NCBI GenBank assembly: GCA_001579985.1
Contig: LRSR01013076.1
Span: 1 to 42,530, forward strand
Length of the DNA: 42,530 nucleotides
Origin: Hypsibius dujardini
Lineage: Eukaryota; Tardigrada; Eutardigrada; Parachela; Hypsibiidae
Direction of reading: 5' to 3'
Every line of letters begins with the position of its first letter. Within the stretch, counting starts at the first letter, position 1. The notes under the pieces were generated by a model, which worked only from the letters and a program-made list of their open reading frames with translations, was not told the origin of the DNA and searched no databases. The position numbers and the translations under genes are program-made. Below, in pieces: positions 1 through 9,989 of the stretch.

Positions 1-266
1 CACACTTACTTCGACTTGCCTGAACAAAACCGCCGCTGTCAGCGTGTTTGGGAGAATTGGCCAAAATAACACGTACGCTTTAATTATGAGCAGAGCGGAT
101 GATCTCTACCCATGTTGTCTGCTAGATCATTTCGATACATGTGCGTGTGCTTCCGCTTGTTTGCCAGACAGACAAAAGAGAGACCTTCAAACAGAACGAC
201 AGGGAGGGAGGGAGGCAGGTATTAAGGCAGACATACAGACAGAAACAGACAGACAGACAGAGAGAC

Positions 267-301
<35 letters not shown>

Positions 302-1182
302 GAGACATAGAGACAGAGAGACAAACAGACAAATAGACATATAGTCACACTGACTGACAGGTGATAATTCAACGGGGAATACAGACAGGGAAGCGGTGCT
401 GAATGGGGTAAGCAAGCCTTCATTTTTCCTCTATCACCACATGAGAACATATTATTCTATGTGTTCCGGTCTCATGTGTCAACATTTACGCTTTTATAAG
501 CTTTCAGTGAATTCCGTTTTGTTTAACAGTAACCGAACCGATCAAAGTCTGTCGCAGATTCAGAGGTTAGAGATTGCAGATGTACCGTTTAGCTGATACT
601 TTAGTTAGGTCTAGTTCGAATTTTGTCCTCACGACGGAACGGATTGGTGGGCAGACAGACATCCAACAGAAAGATAGGCAGACAAAAAAGACACGCATAC
701 GTCAGAGGCAGAGTCAAACAAGATCGTCACAGAGATAAACCAGAAAGTACCGACACGGGGAGGCAGACAGACAGACAAAGGGACAAACACCTCGATAGGC
801 GACAAAAAGACAGACACAGAAACTGAGAGACGGAAAGACAAACAGACAGACAAACAGGCAGGCAGACAAGACAAACAAATAGAAACAGACAGAAAGACAG
901 ACAAACAGACAGACAGACAGATGGAGCCTGGTCAGTAAAAGAAATGATCCATCGGAAGCGGGAATGTCTTTCCAATTAAAATTTAAAAGGAATCCCTTAA
1001 AAAACGTGAAAGCCCACAAATCCAAAAATGTGCAGACATTCTATTCGTGGGCCGTGTGATAAAGAGCCAGGGAGATCCCAATAATCTAGAAAAGACATCC
1101 AGAACGAGGAGATGCACACTCTCAGGATCTATACAAAATTTCAGAAAAAAATTTGAGAAGAAACCCGCTCGAATCTCATCGC
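1..1182. repeat. Repeat-rich spacer with GACA tracts
   Basis: No convincing exon is visible. The stretch holds two imperfect GACA/AGAC tetranucleotide tracts, at about 202-345 and 640-925, the second with GGCA variants. Open frames here, rich in CLSV on one strand and TDRQ on the other, are simple translations of the repeat. The right end is the 3' flank of the minus-strand gene that stops at 1183. Confidence 0.85.
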
Positions 1183-2109
1183 TCACTTCCGACGAGGTTC
1201 CATGTCGATGAACACCTTGAAGAGATCTTTCCAATCGGGATGGATGGGATCTCCCCGCAACGGCTGCCGGAACAGCTGCGCGTTCTGATAAGCATTGTGA
1301 AAGACGGGGTCGTGTTCCGAGCCAGACAGCTCCGCCCGGATGACAAAGTCATCCCAACCGATGGCGCGGACCACGGTGGTCAGTTCTTGCGTATCCAAGA
1401 GGACGGTGTAGTCGTCCTTTGAATAGACCAGCACGCGGACCTTCCCATCGCGGTAGGTTTTGTGAGGCAGTCGCACTTGTAGTTTCTTCACCATCATGTC
1501 TGGGTTAAAATAGAACCAAAAAAGAGGCATTAATAGAACCTATGCGCCAAAATGAGTTAAATTAAGAAGACAGAAATAGGCTTATGCTACTGCAGTAAAG
1601 TTGCCCACAATGAACATTTACAGCGCTGCATTGATTGCTTGATTGATTGGCTTTCCTAACAGCATCAATCGATTAATCAATCAATCACACGCACGAGCTT
1701 CCTTGAGGTTGAAACGGTATTCCACCATTCCGTCTGGCAAGGAAGTCCCAATCTCCGGCATGTCCTCCCTGGAGATATAGCCCATTCCCCAGTCCTCCTC
1801 CTCTTTCCTAGCCATGTTATAAAGCCGCCATGCGCCATGGCTCCAGCCAGAAATGGTCCGGACACCGTCCTGACAATAGGCGTCTGCGTTGAAGTTGTAT
1901 ACTACTTCCATCCGACCGGCGTGGACTTCCTTGGCGGTCGGTCGAAACTCCTGAGAAGGGAAGGGAACTTCCAATTCATCGGATCTAAGGTAGCGGAAGA
2001 TGGGGTCCGAGCTGAGAGAGGGGCTGCATTCTCCCGCGCGGCGGATGGCGAATGATGGAAAATGGTTCGCGGGGAAAACGAACGATTCCGGCGCAGCAGG
2101 GACGGCCAT
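1183..2109 (-). CDS. Unknown two-exon gene, paralogue A
   Basis: I do not recognise this family. Coding is complement(join(1183..1499,1695..2109)), 243 residues; the join is phase 1 and reads through cleanly. The N-terminal exon carries FVFPANHFPSF, then a block around AGRMEVVYNFN, then WRLYNMARKEEEDW, and ends at VEYRFNLK. The second exon starts at HMMVKKLQVRL and carries KTYRDGKVRVLV, DDYTV, LDTQEL, GWDDF and DWKDLFKV. There is no signal peptide, no membrane segment and no catalytic motif I can name. Alternating hydrophobic residues suggest a beta-rich soluble fold (inference). It is the divergently transcribed paralogue of the gene at 2490-3864: same exon count, same intron position and phase. 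The donor is GTGCGT and the acceptor TTTTAACCCAG. The conserved intron and in-frame conservation make it a real gene; its function is unknown. Confidence 0.8.
1628..1690. repeat. ATTG/CAAT tract
   Basis: An imperfect ATTG run faces a CAAT run across a short gap inside the single intron of paralogue A, making a small potential hairpin. Confidence 0.7.
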
Positions 2110-2489
2110 TGTGATACGAAGTCCGTCCGTCCGTCAAAATCTGTCCGCAGGCAGGCTCGACAGAGTGGGGGGGGAGGCAATACGATAACAAGAAGGAGAA
2201 AAACGCTGAACACAAAGCACGCCCAAAGTCTTTTGGTCAAATTAATCAATCAATCAATGATAGTACAGTAGTCACAGCGAGAACGTTTTGTTTATAACGG
2301 GAACATTTTATTGTCAGGCAAAAACATTTTATTCTCTGCGTGACATTTCTAATATTGTTCTCACCGTCAATATTTATCAATTAAGTTACTGAGTGAACTA
2401 CATACTACTAATATTATTCAGTTCAGTCACTCTCCCGAGTCCCGAGTCTCCTTAACGAGGAACATATATCCAATATTTTTAATTTCAGC
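2110..2489. promoter_or_regulatory. Shared divergent promoter of the paralogue pair
   Basis: 380 bp separate the two start codons, so the paralogues must share a bidirectional control region or have overlapping promoters. Visible pieces are a CAAT run at about 2241-2257, two copies of AACATTTTATT at about 2301-2331, a doubled CCCGAGT near 2434-2447 and several TCAGT initiator-like pentamers near 2420-2430. No clear TATA box is seen. A splice-acceptor-like TTTCAG ends one base before the plus-strand ATG. Confidence 0.5.
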
Positions 2490-3864
2490 ATGTCTACTGA
2501 GAATTTCATCTTTCCGGGAAATCGCTTTCCCCCCTTCACACCACCACTCGAGGTTCCACATCCCGCCGAGGAATTCGGCCCACCGTTGAGCTTCCTCCCG
2601 GACAGCGCCGAATACGCGGAATCAGACCTGGAATTTTTACCGACCGAATTTTCTTTCCGCCCAACTAAGGCAGAAATTGAGGCCGGCCGAATGGAATTGT
2701 CCTATAACTTACTGGGAGACGTGTACTTGCAGAGCGGAGAGAAGCGCTCAACCCCTGGATGGCGAAATTCCGTCTGGCGAGCATACAATATCGAACGGAA
2801 GGAGGAATTCGACTGGAAAATGGGATACCTAGCGCGGGTGGACATGGAAGGATCGCCGGATGAAAACGTTTATGACGGCTTGTTGGAGTATCGTTTCAAT
2901 TTAAAAGACGCAGGTGAGATTACGCTGACCAAGCAATCAATCTAAGCGTCCCATCTAAAATTGTTCGTTAGTCAATCGAACACTCACTCAAGCAATCAAT
3001 CGAAGCGGTCCATGTAAAGTTGCTTGATAGCCAATCGAACAATCAAGCAATGTGTTTGTATTGTATTGACAAATTTATATTTATTATTTAAGCGATCAAT
3101 TGGGAGTTCATATTCTTGTAATCTGCAGACAAACTTAGAATATTCTTGTCCGATTTTAATTGAATTACAAGGATTAATTTACAAAAAAAAGTTGTTCCTG
3201 GTATTTAAATCAAATTTGAGTTGATTAAAAATGGTTTTATATTTTATAAATTAAATTAAATTATTAGTCAACACGTCACCAGGCATCTAATTTTAAAAAT
3301 AAATTGAAAATAAATAAATGAAAATAAAATGCTTATTTTGGCCTATTTAAAATCACTAGTTAAACCCATCTAACAGCATAATCAATTGATATTGAGTTCC
3401 AGCCAATCAAGTACAGTATTTTGCGACCAATCAACCAATCAATCAAGCATTGATCTAGTAATTTGCATCCAATCAACCAATCAATCAACCATTGATCTAG
3501 TATTTTGCGACCAATCAACCAATCAATCATTGATGAACATGCGTTTTTTTCAGGTATGGTCGTTAAGAAACTATTTCTCCGCCTGCCGTACAAAACCTAC
3601 CGCGACGGGAAGGTTCGCGTCTTGGTCTGCTCTCGTGACGATTACACCGTGGTATTGGACACTCAGGAACTGAATCCGGTTGTCCGCGCGACAGGATGGG
3701 ATGACTTTATCATCCGCGTGGAGCTTTCCGGCGCCGTGTTAGGCGACGGGCCTGCCTATCAGAATTCACAACTTTTGCGGCAGCCGCTCAATCAAGAACC
3801 CATCAGTGCCGACTGGAAGGAACCCTTTAAAGTGATTATTGAAATGGAAAAGAAAGCCACGTAA
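2490..3864 (+). CDS. Unknown two-exon gene, paralogue B
   Basis: Coding is join(2490..2913,3554..3864), 244 residues; function not recognised. Landmarks run in the same order as in paralogue A: FIFPGNRFPPF, AGRMELSYN, WRAYNIERKEEFDW, LEYRFNLK; then MVVKKLFLRL, KTYRDGKVRVLV, DDYTVVLDTQEL, GWDDF, DWKEPFKV. Across the first 59 residues of the second exon the two copies agree at 47 positions. The intervening acidic N-terminal segment is far less conserved. The intron sits at the equivalent codon (GAC GCA G, phase 1), so duplication followed acquisition of the intron. The donor is GTGAGA and the acceptor is a run of T before CAG. The final lysine-rich tail is short. The gene is probably cytosolic because no signal or transmembrane segment is visible (inference). 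Confidence 0.82.
3412..3536. repeat. 42-bp minisatellite, three copies
   Basis: Three copies of a 42-bp unit, built from a CCAATCAACC core, CAATCAA and a CATTGATCTAGTA segment, lie directly upstream of the polypyrimidine tract and acceptor of paralogue B exon 2. Confidence 0.85.
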
Positions 3865-5605
3865 AACGAATGTTTTAATTTAGATTTATTCTTCTCGCTT
3901 TCCGTGTTTCCAGCGGTTTATTTTTATATACTGCCTTTTCGGTGATCGAAATAGTGATGTTAATTGTTGCTTTTCACATAAATATTTTACTGACGCGATA
4001 AAGTTATTGTATTTGTGGTGCAATGACGGGCAAGTTTATTCAGCCTTTTCCTGTGGCGCCACCTGTTGAAAGCGCTGCACGGCCGGCTCTAACCGCTCGG
4101 TTCGGTTCGGATCAAGCCGGCTGAAGGCGGCAGTTGAATGAAATCAGACAGGCAGAGCGCCAGACAGCGGTGAGCGTAAAGGGGCGGCGACAACTGATGG
4201 CTGGAGTGGTGAGTCAACCACACCAGCCAGCCAGACAGACTTCCGATGATGAAGTGTTCACATTCACATTCAGAAAATTCATTTCGCATTCACAACGTTT
4301 CACTGCGCGACTTCGCCTGGAATTCCTTCTCACGCTCTCTTGCGAATTTTGACCAGTGTCTATCGTTCCCGGAAATCTTCACGAGGCCACAACTTTCTGC
4401 GAAATTGACCGCCAACCCATTTCGTCAGCGGAGAGACGTCCAAACGATTTCATCAGCAAAGAAGCACTGAGAAGTCTCATTCTCGACTTCTCGAACTGGA
4501 AAACTCATCGGAAACTGTTTGGTAAGTCGCTTGCACTTAACTTCCGGCTTGTTTTTCTCGTTTGCAGTTCCATTTTGAAGCGTGGTTAGGTGTGTGTGTG
4601 TGCTTGTGCTTGTGTGGAGGTGAAATCACAGCGGGATGGGAAGGACCGATTTTTAGACGTTGTCGACATTTTCGTCCTTCCTCACTGACATCTTGCTTGA
4701 TTTTCGTGCTCGTCTATGCCCTGATGGCTCTTGACTGACCTGGGAAAATGTATTTTGACGCGGAATTTTGTGTGAGTGCGAGTGTGAAGGGAAATCACGG
4801 CGAGAAGGAAGAACGGGTTTTTAGACGTCTTCGACATTTTCGTCTGTTTTTCCCCATATCTTGCGAGATATTCACGCTGATTCGTTTATGTATGACTCAC
4901 GGATGACAGAGGAGAAGGGATTTAGGTCGACAGACGCTTTTCCTGGAAAGAACGGCAGGTTCCAGGCAGAACGGTTATTCCCAACGGCAGCTGTACAGTG
5001 TCAATTAGGCGTCTTGTTTACATGAACTTCCCCGGCGTTGATGCTTCGTCTGTTAGCCTAACCGCAAAGCCAAAGGTGTGAATCACATGGAAAATAGAAC
5101 ACTGGCCTGATCATGGCCAAGGGATCTTTTATCTGCGTGGTGGGGGAGAGTCTGGCCGAAGGTCCGTAAGGTTTAATCCTTAACTGGCCGAACTTGGCTG
5201 CAACAGTTTTTTCCGACATAATTTCCACCTTGGAGCACGTCCAATACTTTTCAGTCCTGCTTCCAGATAAGCTTTTGGCTGAATTGTAAGGTTCCCCAGG
5301 TCCGAAATGGCTTTTTGTCGCGTCAGGAAGGTGCAAAGGGGCAAGGTGGAAGCAAATTCTAGTCTATCGGCGAATTTTCTCTCGTGAGCTAAAATTTTGG
5401 TTTTGAAACAACGAATTCCACCGTTGAATCTCTTGGAAAAGGTCTGAAACGGGAAATCTGAGCTGAGAAACTTGTGTTTGAGGAGTGGAGAGGTCTGGCC
5501 AGATCTCCTTAGGGTCGTGTGTTAAACTGGCCGAACTTGGCTGGGACGTGATTTTCCATCCCGAGATTATCTTCCGTCACTGCCAAGACGCCTTCCAATG
5601 GTTCA
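3865..5605. repeat. Spacer with two diverged duplications
   Basis: Two internal direct duplications are visible. Segment 4600-4700 resembles 4770-4865; both hold GAAATCAC, then TTTTTAGACGT, then CGACATTTTCGTC. Segment 5140-5250 resembles 5480-5600; both hold GTCTGGCC, then CTGGCCGAACTTGGCTG. The stretch 4356-4521 is an open frame from an ATG to a strong GGTAAGTCG donor and may be a first exon (see findings), but no protein family is recognisable. Confidence 0.5.
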
Positions 5606-5888
5606 ACCGTTAATTATTTTTATAAGTTGATATCGTGTTTTTAAGTATCAATTTCTGCTTGTTTTTCCTCTAAATAAAATATCAATACATTTTATTTAAA
5701 ATCAGAACATTTTTTCGAGTCACTTTAAATTATCTTTTAAATATATTTAAGCAAGAATATTTGTGCTCGTCGCTTCCTTGAACAGCTTAAAAGCCACGTT
5801 TTTCTTTTTAATTTGATTTCAGTTTTAGCTCGATTAAATGTAAGTTTAATTTGATTTAATCTATGTGTGGGTCAAAAAACGCGTAAAT

Positions 5889-6134
5889 AGAATTCCTTGG
5901 AAGGAGCACGTGGCTCGGGTCGTCTACTTATGTAAGGTGATGGAATTTTTTCGCCACGCGGTGTGTGAGGTGTACAAGAATAGCCGACGACTTTTGAACT
6001 TGAATTTGTGGCCAAAAGAGCTTGCGGCGGCCTCGCCAGAGATGGAAAGAAGGTTGCACTTGATTGACATAGACAGAGCTAGACAGAGTTGGCTAGCGAA
6101 GCAGCGCGTGGTGAGCCAGTTTAGAAGATTTTGA
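5889..6134 (+). CDS. Possible exon, unrecognised
   Basis: An open frame ending at TGA 6132-6134 reads through IPWKEHVARVVYLCK, MEFFRHAVCEVYKN, LNLWPKELAAASPEMERR and IDRARQSWLAKQR. It stands out because it is not repeat-derived, is richer in GC than the AT-rich flank before it, and has normal amino-acid composition. An acceptor-like GTAAATAG lies just 5'. No start codon with good context opens it, so if real it would be a terminal exon. I cannot assign a family, and it could be chance. Confidence 0.25.
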   Translation, partial: RIPWKEHVARVVYLCKVMEFFRHAVCEVYKNSRRLLNLNLWPKELAAASPEMERRLHLIDIDRARQSWLAKQRVVSQFRRF

Positions 6135-6339
6135 TGGTTTGATATGCCTGATCGAGCGACGCGTCGGTCAAGATAATTTCTGTGATATTTTTCAGAGTGA
6201 ATTTCCAAAGAAAGCGAGGCATTTACATGTTCGATACAAAAAAGTAAACTGCTTTGTACCGACTTGCCGGTCACTTAAATGTTGCCTCCTTTTTTTACTG
6301 TGTCTGTACATTATCTTACTGCTTGCCCTCCGGTCTACT

Positions 6340-8000
6340 TGTTGTCTGTCTATGGTCTCGTCTGCCTGTCTGGGTTTCTGTCTGCTTGTCTGTCTGCTTA
6401 TCTGTCTGTCTACGTGTCTGTTTACCTGATTGTCTGCTTTCCTACAGCTCTCTGTGTGACTGACCGTCTCTCTGTGTAGCCATCTGTCTAATTTTCTGTC
6501 TAACGGGATATCTGTCTGCCTGCTTGTCGGTCTGCCTGGATGTCTGCCTCTGCACGGATGTCTTGTCTGTCTCTCTGAGGTCTAATTTTTTGGCTATATG
6601 TCTGCCTGCGCCTTTATGGCTTAGCATGTCCGTCTGTCTGCTTTCTGCAGTTTTCGTTGTTGTTCAGTTGGTCTGTCTGTCTGTCTGTATAGTATCTTGA
6701 TTAAAATTAAGTCGGCCATCGTGACGCATTTGAAGGGGTTAAATTAGCTGAAATTCCGACAATCGGATCTTCCGGTCATCACGCACATTATTTCTCCAGT
6801 GATTTTTCTCCCCCACCTACGTTGTTCTCTTTTCCAGGCAATTTAGGTGGCCTTCCGTTCACCTTCTAGGCTGTGTGTCCCCCAGACACGCACGTATGTT
6901 TTTATTAAGACAGGATGCAAGGATGCACCCTTAATAGGCCCGGGCATTGATCAACGATGTCAAGTTCCCTCTCCCTCGTCTCGCGCTTCAAAAGGAGTCT
7001 TCCCGCGTCAGCTTGACTTACTTGTAGTGGCCCAGGAGCCAACGAGAGGAGGAGAAGGAAGGATGGCAACTTGATCTTTGACTGGCTTGTTTTTGCTGTG
7101 TGTGTCTGTGTGTCTGTGTGTCTTTTTCCGATACATATTTGTGCGCCTGTAAATTTGGCCTAGCGGTTACGCCCTGCTCATCCCCCGCACTCTGATGCGG
7201 AGGTTCGCTTGTTGTTGTTTCTAGTTGTGGAGAGCTTCCGGGCAGGCGACTGGCACTCCTCGAGGAATATACGCTGACGATGGTCAGTCACTCAGACAGA
7301 CACGAAGGCGTATTCCTTCCTGACTCACACCACCGTCGCAGCGTCTAGTATTTGTCTGAAGTACTCTTAGTTGATTCATGGTGTGTGCCTTTTTAATTGC
7401 GGTCTATGTTATTTTGTTGGCGAGCTGCGTGTGGGTACGCGATGTCCGAAAATAGACCATCAAGGAGAGACAGTACGCCTCGTTCGGTTGTCGGCATGCA
7501 TGTCTACGTCAGAGTGTACGTCATGCCTGTGTGCTTATTGCGTCCTTTGCTTGTCTATTTCTCTGCCTGTCTGCCTACTTGTCTGTCTACTTGTCCGCCT
7601 ATCTCTCTGTCTGCCTATCTCTCTGTCTGTCTGCCTGTCTGTCCGTCTCATGCGCAGTAGTTTGTCTGTCTTACCGTTTTGTCTTTTACTGGGAGTCTGT
7701 CTGTCTTATGATGGCATGTCTGCCTGTTTGTGTCGTTGCCTATCCCTGCTATTTGTCGCAGTTTTCTGCCTGTCTATCTATTTCTCCGTGCCAGCCTGTC
7801 CATTCAGACAGTCTCCTGCCGTGTTGTCTTAGTGTGCGGTGTCCTTGTCTGTCTAACCGTCATCTGTCTGGGTATCTAATTGCCTGTCTCTGCCATTTAC
7901 CATTTGTCTGTAACTGTCGTTACCTGCTTGTCTGTCTCTTTTTCCGTGCCTGCCTGCCCGTTCAGACATGTTTCCTGTGTGCGTGTCTTGTCTTGATATC
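6340..8000. repeat. TGTC repeat-rich spacer
   Basis: Imperfect TGTC tracts occur at about 6340-6690 and 7555-7960. Long open frames rich in CLSVCL over this stretch are repeat translations and not genes. Between the tracts lies a possible tRNA-derived element (7141-7330). Confidence 0.8.
7141..7330 (+). mobile_element. Possible tRNA-derived SINE
   Basis: TGGCCTAGCGG at 7156-7166 matches a polymerase III A box. GGTTCGCTT at 7202-7210 resembles the start of a B box, about 45 bp downstream, as in tRNA genes. A stem-like GCACTCTGATGCGG sits between. The B box deviates at two positions, and no full tRNA cloverleaf or target-site duplication is evident. Confidence 0.3.
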
Positions 8001-9465
8001 TAATGTGTCCTTGTCTGCCTTTGAAATTAATTGCATATTTTTATCCTGGAGCAATATAATTTCGTTAGCAGTTTTGAACTCTGCCAGAGATTTGTGTGAG
8101 GTAATATCCGATATGATATCACCCCATACTGTACGAGTATACTTTTCGAAAATGACCAGATAAATATGCGTCTGTCATTTCGTCGCCTATTTTTCATATA
8201 CAGTATCTCACACCACAGGGTGGTGTTGTACAGCCCCTGAATTAGCGAACCATATGTTGGAGGTGTGATTCAGTCAGCAACAGACAAGCTTGTTTATGCG
8301 GAGATCTCGTCATTTCTTCTCGAGACCGCGTGACAACAATAATAAAGAGATATCTTTTTGGCCAAGAGAATTTGCTGCAGTCACTGTTAGACAGCACTTT
8401 TCACACTTCTTGTCTTGTTTGTCTGTCTGTCTGTATCAGGGAGTCCTTCCCTCGGCGGCGCCTTACCTGTTTCGCACACCTCCGCAAAATTCTCCCCCCA
8501 TTCGCGCGTCAAGTGCTTTTACTGTATCTAATCTTAATTTTTCAAAATTGAACGGCATCATAATTTCCCTTTCGCATGACTTTATGAGTGTGTCTATCTC
8601 GTTGGCAGTTTCGTTCCGTAAGCGAGATCGTTATTCCGGCGTCTTAAAACAATCCAGGTCTCTCTCTCTTTCGTTTAATTGGTCGATGTGTTCATCGCTT
8701 GTGACTTCCGGTGGAAACGGAATATCTGGTTAGTGGTTATTGTCGCTGGCTGCTTGATTGCTTGATTGAATTATTTGCGGTTGAATTTGCGCCGGTTTCT
8801 GTCGATTGATTGATGTATTTGACTTAGCTCTGATGTTTTCTGTCCGCACATAAGTGGATGGATTGATTGATTGGTTGTGTGACGAGTAATGCTAATGCTA
8901 TTGCTAATATAAGTGCAGATTTTTTTAATTAATATCAAAATCCGCTTTCTCAGTCTAAATATCTTTAAACAACAGTATGTCTTCGTCTTCAGGGATTATG
9001 TCTGTGTTGGCGCTGGTTGATTGACTGGTTGATTTGGCACTTGTTACGCGTTTATGCTGGGGTTTTGTTCTGTGGTTGATTGGCTGATCAGCTGCGGATG
9101 CAAATTGTCCGACGTTATTGTGAACTCTTTTCTCACGACCGAACCATCCAACAATGGAGTTAGTCTGTATTTTATTGCCTGGCAGTATACACAGACAGCG
9201 TGGGCGTGTCAACAAACACTACGCCACACGTTTTTCTGCATTTGCTAATTGTATTACTTTTTCCCATTCTCCCGCCTGAACTTGATGATGTCTGGAAACC
9301 GACCGGCCACCCATCACGTTTTAAACTGTTCCCGCGTCAGGAAATATGATTATACGTGGACTGAAAAGATTAAAAAAGGCGCCCGCGCGTGACAGACATG
9401 ATTTCAAGTTCACCTTGTGCGCGCAGACAGACAGAACGTGGAAGGAAGTAATCGGTGGGATTGCC
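8001..9465. other. Spacer without recognisable gene
   Basis: I see no coding exon. The stretch contains short ATTG tracts (about 8755-8830 and 8860-8875), short TGTC pieces and AT-rich DNA. A frame covering 8290-8733 has no supporting splice signals or recognisable motif. Confidence 0.6.
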
Positions 9466-9475
9466 TGACTCGGCA
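9466..9475 (+). promoter_or_regulatory. Antioxidant-response-like element upstream of OSGIN
   Basis: TGACTCGGC fits the ARE core TGAC-N3-GC. The surrounding CTGACTCGGCA matches the CNC-small Maf site ATGACTCAGCA at 9 of 11 positions. It lies about 245 bp upstream of the inferred start of transcription. Vertebrate OSGIN1 is an NRF2 target, so the location is sensible, but a core this short occurs often by chance. Confidence 0.4.
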
Positions 9476-9683
9476 GTCTTCCAGACAGACCCTGTCTATA
9501 CATGTGTGTGTGTGTGACTGTGTACCTAACTCGGTGCCCCTCTGTCTAGCTAACTCGAGACGAGCTGGAAAGTCTGAGAATGCCCGGCTTTGTTGAATCG
9601 GTCCTCCTATTTTATCGATTGTATTTTTTGCTCCTTTACAGACACGAGTGCCGCCGCTGAGGATACCGCCGCTGGGTGCGAGG

Positions 9684-9715
9684 TATAAATACTTACGCCG
9701 AAGCAGTAAGCAGTC
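9684..9715 (+). promoter_or_regulatory. OSGIN core promoter: TATA box and initiator
   Basis: TATAAATA at 9684-9691 is followed by CAGTC at 9711-9715, whose A lies 28 bp from the first T of the TATA box, the canonical spacing for a start site. About 278 nt of 5' UTR would then precede the ATG at 9990. Confidence 0.65.
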
Positions 9716-9989
9716 GTCCTCGGAAATTGACCAGAGTTCTCACCGTGCACTTCTTTCGGACTCTGCGGGGAACTCTTTTTTGGAAGACACTCGAAGCGGG
9801 GTTGCGTAAGACGTCACTGCTCTCGGAAGGCTTTCCACCCTCCGATCGACGGATTGCACAGTGGGACAGCTGCAATATCTCGGGCCACATCTTCCGTGGG
9901 CTGAGCTTGTGGAGCGCCGTTTTGTCGCCTTCTGGACAAACTGGATCCTTCGCGTCGTTCCGCCGCCGTTCCGATCTCTGGGAGCTTGA

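Noticed and set aside
7371-8163. Long plus-strand open frames rich in CLSVCL
   Set aside because: They are translations of TGTC tetranucleotide repeats; similar artefacts occur at 9693-10463, 19678-20059, 21548-22030 and 39247-39598.
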